Positions 13,181-15,439 of a DNA stretch of 15,439 nucleotides are shown here, in pieces. Both the position numbers and the translations under genes were made by a program. The stretch covers positions 1 to 15,439 of the forward strand of contig JAKAQT010000022.1 of the NCBI GenBank assembly GCA_021819605.1. Direction: 5' to 3'. Below the pieces are notes generated by a model. That model searched no databases, was not told the DNA's origin, and was given only the letters and a program-made list of their open reading frames with translations. Numbering within the stretch: the first letter of the stretch is position 1; every line of letters begins with the position of its first letter. Origin of the DNA: Thermoplasmata archaeon (GTDB taxonomy: Archaea; Thermoplasmatota; Thermoplasmata; Thermoplasmatales; Thermoplasmataceae).

Positions 13181-14487
13181 GTCTTGTTCAATTCTTCAAG
13201 GGATTTCCCAGCTGTTTCCTTTCCAAGCCACAAAGTAACCACAAGGCCCATGGCGGAAATAATCGCAAGAAATATCATTCCGGTTGTGATTCCGTAAGCA
13301 CCTGAGACGAAAGCAAAGACAAATATGCCGAAGAGAGCCCCAACCCTGCTGACAGTGGTCCCAAAGCCCTGTGCAGTGGACCTTATCTCAGTGGAATAAA
13401 GTTCCTGTGGATATATGGAGTTGGTTATACCTGGCCCGAGTTCCTGACTGATCTCAAATACAACGAACAGCATCACAATATATATAACGACGGGATAATA
13501 ATGAAAGAGGATCGCTGCCAGCACGAGAGTGATCACCATGCCAGTAAAACCTATCATTGTAAGGTTTTTCCTTCCCGCTGTGTCGATGAACGAGATAGCT
13601 ATCACGGCTCCGATTATTGCAAGCAGTGCAATGATTGTGGCATATCCGGATGCTGCGTCTGATGATATACCAAGATCGTGAAGAATCGACGGCCCATCCA
13701 GAGCTATGACATAAGTGACCGCGTCAAGTGCAAACCAGAAAACAGATATGAAGGCAGTGGCGGCAATATATTTTTTCCTGAAGAGATCACCGATCCTTGT
13801 TTTGCTGTACATCTGGGGCCCCTCAAAATGAGCATCTCTGTCGATCTCTTTCATTGAAGCGTTGGCCTTCTCGTTCTCCCCATGTGAATGGAGCCATCTT
13901 GGGGATTCCGGCACATCACGTCTCAGAAGGAGTATGATTAATGCGGGGATAACCCCAATCAGGAACATGTATCGCCATGACATGCTTCCGAAAGGTATGA
14001 GAACAGTGCCAATACCATAAGATGCAAAAGCTCCTATGAACCATGCTGCTCCGGAGAAACTGAGCAGTTTTCCCCTGTGTTTTACAGGCGAGAATTCAGC
14101 TATGATTGTTGGTGTTATTGCATAATCTGCACCTATTGCAACACCCAGCAGGAGCCTGTAAAAAAGAAGCTGAAGGTAATCGGATGCAACTGCCGAGAGC
14201 ACAGTGAAAAGTATGAAAAATACCATGTCCCACAGATACACATATCTTCTTCCCTTCAGATCTGTTATATATCCAATAAGTACTCCCCCAAATATCATTC
14301 CCAGTATTGTGGAACCAAGAAGAAGCGTGATTTCCACAGATGTCAGAGAGAATTGTGGCTTCAGGATCAGGATGGCGACTGAAATTATAGATATATCATA
14401 TCCGTCAAGAAAACTGCCTCCCGAAGAAAGAGCAGTGATCCTGAAATGAACCCGCTTTAACTTGCTTTCATCTAATGCATCGAACAC
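13177..14487 (-). CDS. MFS transporter, paralogue of the first
   Basis: This 436-residue transporter is clearly related to the MFS gene at 10599-11987. Shared segments are LDGYDISIISVA (28-39), GYITDLKGRR (72-81), GADYAITPTIIAEFSPVKHRGK (119-140), SWRYMFLIGVIPA (170-182) and DVPESPRWL (191-199). Further on come PQELYSTEIRSTAQGFG and a terminal ETAGKSLEEL. About 12 membrane helices are expected. The start codon is GTG; no in-frame ATG lies near it, and the N-terminus (FDALDESKLKRVHFRITALS) aligns with that of the paralogue. TATAAAG (14518-14524, minus strand) is about 34 bp upstream, giving a very short leader. The stop codon overlaps that of the convergent phosphodiesterase gene. Substrate unknown; a glycerophosphodiester or organophosphate is the contextual guess. 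Confidence 0.9.
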   Translation of the reverse strand: MFDALDESKLKRVHFRITALSSGGSFLDGYDISIISVAILILKPQFSLTSVEITLLLGSTILGMIFGGVLIGYITDLKGRRYVYLWDMVFFILFTVLSAVASDYLQLLFYRLLLGVAIGADYAITPTIIAEFSPVKHRGKLLSFSGAAWFIGAFASYGIGTVLIPFGSMSWRYMFLIGVIPALIILLLRRDVPESPRWLHSHGENEKANASMKEIDRDAHFEGPQMYSKTRIGDLFRKKYIAATAFISVFWFALDAVTYVIALDGPSILHDLGISSDAASGYATIIALLAIIGAVIAISFIDTAGRKNLTMIGFTGMVITLVLAAILFHYYPVVIYIVMLFVVFEISQELGPGITNSIYPQELYSTEIRSTAQGFGTTVSRVGALFGIFVFAFVSGAYGITTGMIFLAIISAMGLVVTLWLGKETAGKSLEELNKT

Positions 14488-14517
14488 CTATCTTAATGTC
14501 GTGCCTTGGTTAATACT

Positions 14518-14524
14518 CTTTATA
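14518..14524 (-). promoter_or_regulatory. TATA box of the second MFS gene
   Basis: TATAAAG on the minus strand, within a longer A+T run (14518-14535), lies about 34 bp before the GTG start codon. Confidence 0.45.
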
Positions 14525-14599
14525 TATATTTTATAGGGTATCCAAGAATTTATAGAATGTTCTACAATCGTCGAACCTTATCTATCTGTCAATACTGAT

Positions 14600-14624
14600 G
14601 GGATATGAATGCGAATCATATCCC
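14600..14624. repeat. Perfect inverted repeat at the edge of the transposase remnant
   Basis: GGGATATGA (14600-14608) and TCATATCCC (14616-14624) are a perfect 9-bp stem around ATGCGAA. It lies exactly where the decayed transposase reading begins, and could be a break-point scar, an element end or a transcription signal. Confidence 0.4.
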
Positions 14625-15283
14625 ACTGATCATGGAAAGGCTGGATAAGATCATTTCTGAACATATCAGGCATGAAATATGCAGAGATCGGCACCGATAG
14701 AACAGGAATGAAAACGAACAATGCCGGATCTTACAGGATAACGAAATATGGAGATCCTGATGCCATGAGGAGGAAGCATCCTGTTGTCATAATCACCGCT
14801 GATGTAAGAACGAAAAGGATCATGGGAATTGAAGCGCATATTGAGGGGACAGGCCCATCAGAGCCTGAGACTGCACAGAAGCATGTCAGGGAGGCAGTCA
14901 TGAAAGGAATAAATGTTACAGAATTCTATGGTGACGGCGCATTCGACACCAATGATCTCTTCACACTTGTTCATGCCATTGGTGCATCTCCTATCATAAA
15001 GATAAGGAAGAATGCCTCCACTGATCACCACAGAGGATCGAAATACCGCAGGAAAGCCGTAAGGGAATACCAGGAAAAGGGATACAGGCAGTGGGCAGAA
15101 GAGAATAACTATGGCATGAGATGGCCCGGTACTGAAGGAATATTCTCAGCAGTCAAGAGGAAATTCGGTGAGAACTGTGTAAGCAGATCCACCGAAGGCC
15201 TGGAAGCTGAGGGATACCAGAGGATCTGGGTGTATGACTATATAAATCAGAGGGCAAAGAAGGAGGTGAAATCCCAGAATTAA
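14605..15283 (+). pseudogene. IS5-type DDE transposase, N-terminally truncated and frameshifted
   Basis: The main open frame (14672-15283, 203 residues) is the catalytic part of an IS5-family transposase. Asp9 is in IGTDRTGMKTNNAGSY, Asp88 in YGDGAFDTNDLF and Glu155 in RWPGTEGIFSAVKRKFGE, completing the DDE triad, followed by the basic C-terminus QRAKKEVKSQN. Intact proteins of this type usually have 300 or more residues. The N-terminal part is missing. A short stretch in another frame just upstream (14605-14672, MNANHIPLIMERLDKIISEH) reads as the natural continuation towards the N-terminus, so there is a frameshift near 14665-14680 and a deletion before 14600. The element is therefore probably inactive unless supplied with transposase from another copy. 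Confidence 0.75.
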
Positions 15284-15335
15284 AGAAAACTGAAGGGAAA
15301 TCAAGAGAAGAATAGCTCAAATGGAGGATTTTAAT

Positions 15336-15359
15336 GGGAGTTGTTCAACACCTATGTTG
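15336..15359. repeat. Candidate right end of the insertion element
   Basis: About 50 bp after the transposase stop, GGGAGTTGTTCAACACC looks like an IS terminal repeat, and CAACA (15346-15350) / TGTTG (15355-15359) form a small dyad. No matching left end is visible, consistent with loss of the 5' part. From here to the window end nothing else is recognised. Confidence 0.25.
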
Positions 15360-15439
15360 CTAGCGTAAATTCTCCTGAATCATGGTTCGTTTTATATGGC
15401 AGCTGTCTCCCTTATACACCTATCCGAGGCTTTCCCTCA

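Noticed and set aside
14470..15439. Left terminal repeat of the IS matching GGGAGTTGTTCAACACC
   Set aside because: The only similar string (GAACACCTATC at 14482-14492) is in direct, not inverted, orientation and is the start of the MFS gene.
1..15439. tRNA, rRNA or CRISPR arrays
   Set aside because: Intergenic regions were read on both strands; no cloverleaf with a T-loop consensus, no rRNA-like sequence and no regularly spaced repeats were found.

Overview
The window looks like a chromosome segment from a Thermoplasmata archaeon, most likely a Thermoplasmatales relative (Ferroplasma/Cuniculiplasma/Thermoplasma-like). The evidence is archaeal TATA boxes about 27-30 bp before the start codons of several first genes (leaderless-type transcripts), Shine-Dalgarno sequences in front of some internal genes, a DUF5518-like membrane protein, an IS5-type transposase remnant and an archaeal style of gene content. 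The species cannot be fixed from the sequence alone.

Layout. 1-95: tail of an unidentified gene ending in a hairpin plus T-tract. 296-2422 (minus strand): a GT4 glycosyltransferase, translationally coupled to a membrane-anchored winged-helix regulator, followed by a small SHOCT-domain membrane protein whose upstream region carries two tandem TGAAATnnATTTCA dyads. 2621-2764 (minus): a 47-residue helix-turn-helix-like protein. 2909-3721 (plus): dienelactone hydrolase. 3754-3893: an intergenic segment bounded by inverted repeats. 3990-4505 (plus): DUF5518-like membrane protein.

4491-9688 is the metabolic core. A minus-strand operon (thiolase, acyl-CoA dehydrogenase, second divergent acyl-CoA dehydrogenase) diverges from a plus-strand operon for both electron-transfer flavoprotein subunits (beta, alpha). 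Together they would oxidise an acyl-CoA, pass the electrons to ETF, and cleave or form a 3-ketoacyl-CoA; no enoyl-CoA hydratase or hydroxyacyl-CoA dehydrogenase is present here. The two acyl-CoA dehydrogenases have lost complementary halves of the normal FAD and active site. The first keeps TEPGGGSD, ITNG and the catalytic Glu but lacks the Arg-x-x-Phe and Q..GG.G elements; the second keeps exactly those two but lacks the others. This is the signature expected of an obligate hetero-oligomeric acyl-CoA dehydrogenase and is the most interesting observation in the window.

9700-14490 looks more accessory and, in the parts sampled, richer in A+T. It holds an RNase Z-like metallo-beta-lactamase protein with an operator-like triple repeat around its promoter, and two paralogous MFS transporters (minus strand) flanking a cytoplasmic glycerophosphodiester phosphodiesterase (plus strand). 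That arrangement suggests uptake and hydrolysis of glycerophosphodiesters. A decayed coding remnant, perhaps transposase-derived, lies between the first MFS gene and the phosphodiesterase. 14600-15352 carries a frameshifted, N-terminally truncated IS5-type transposase.
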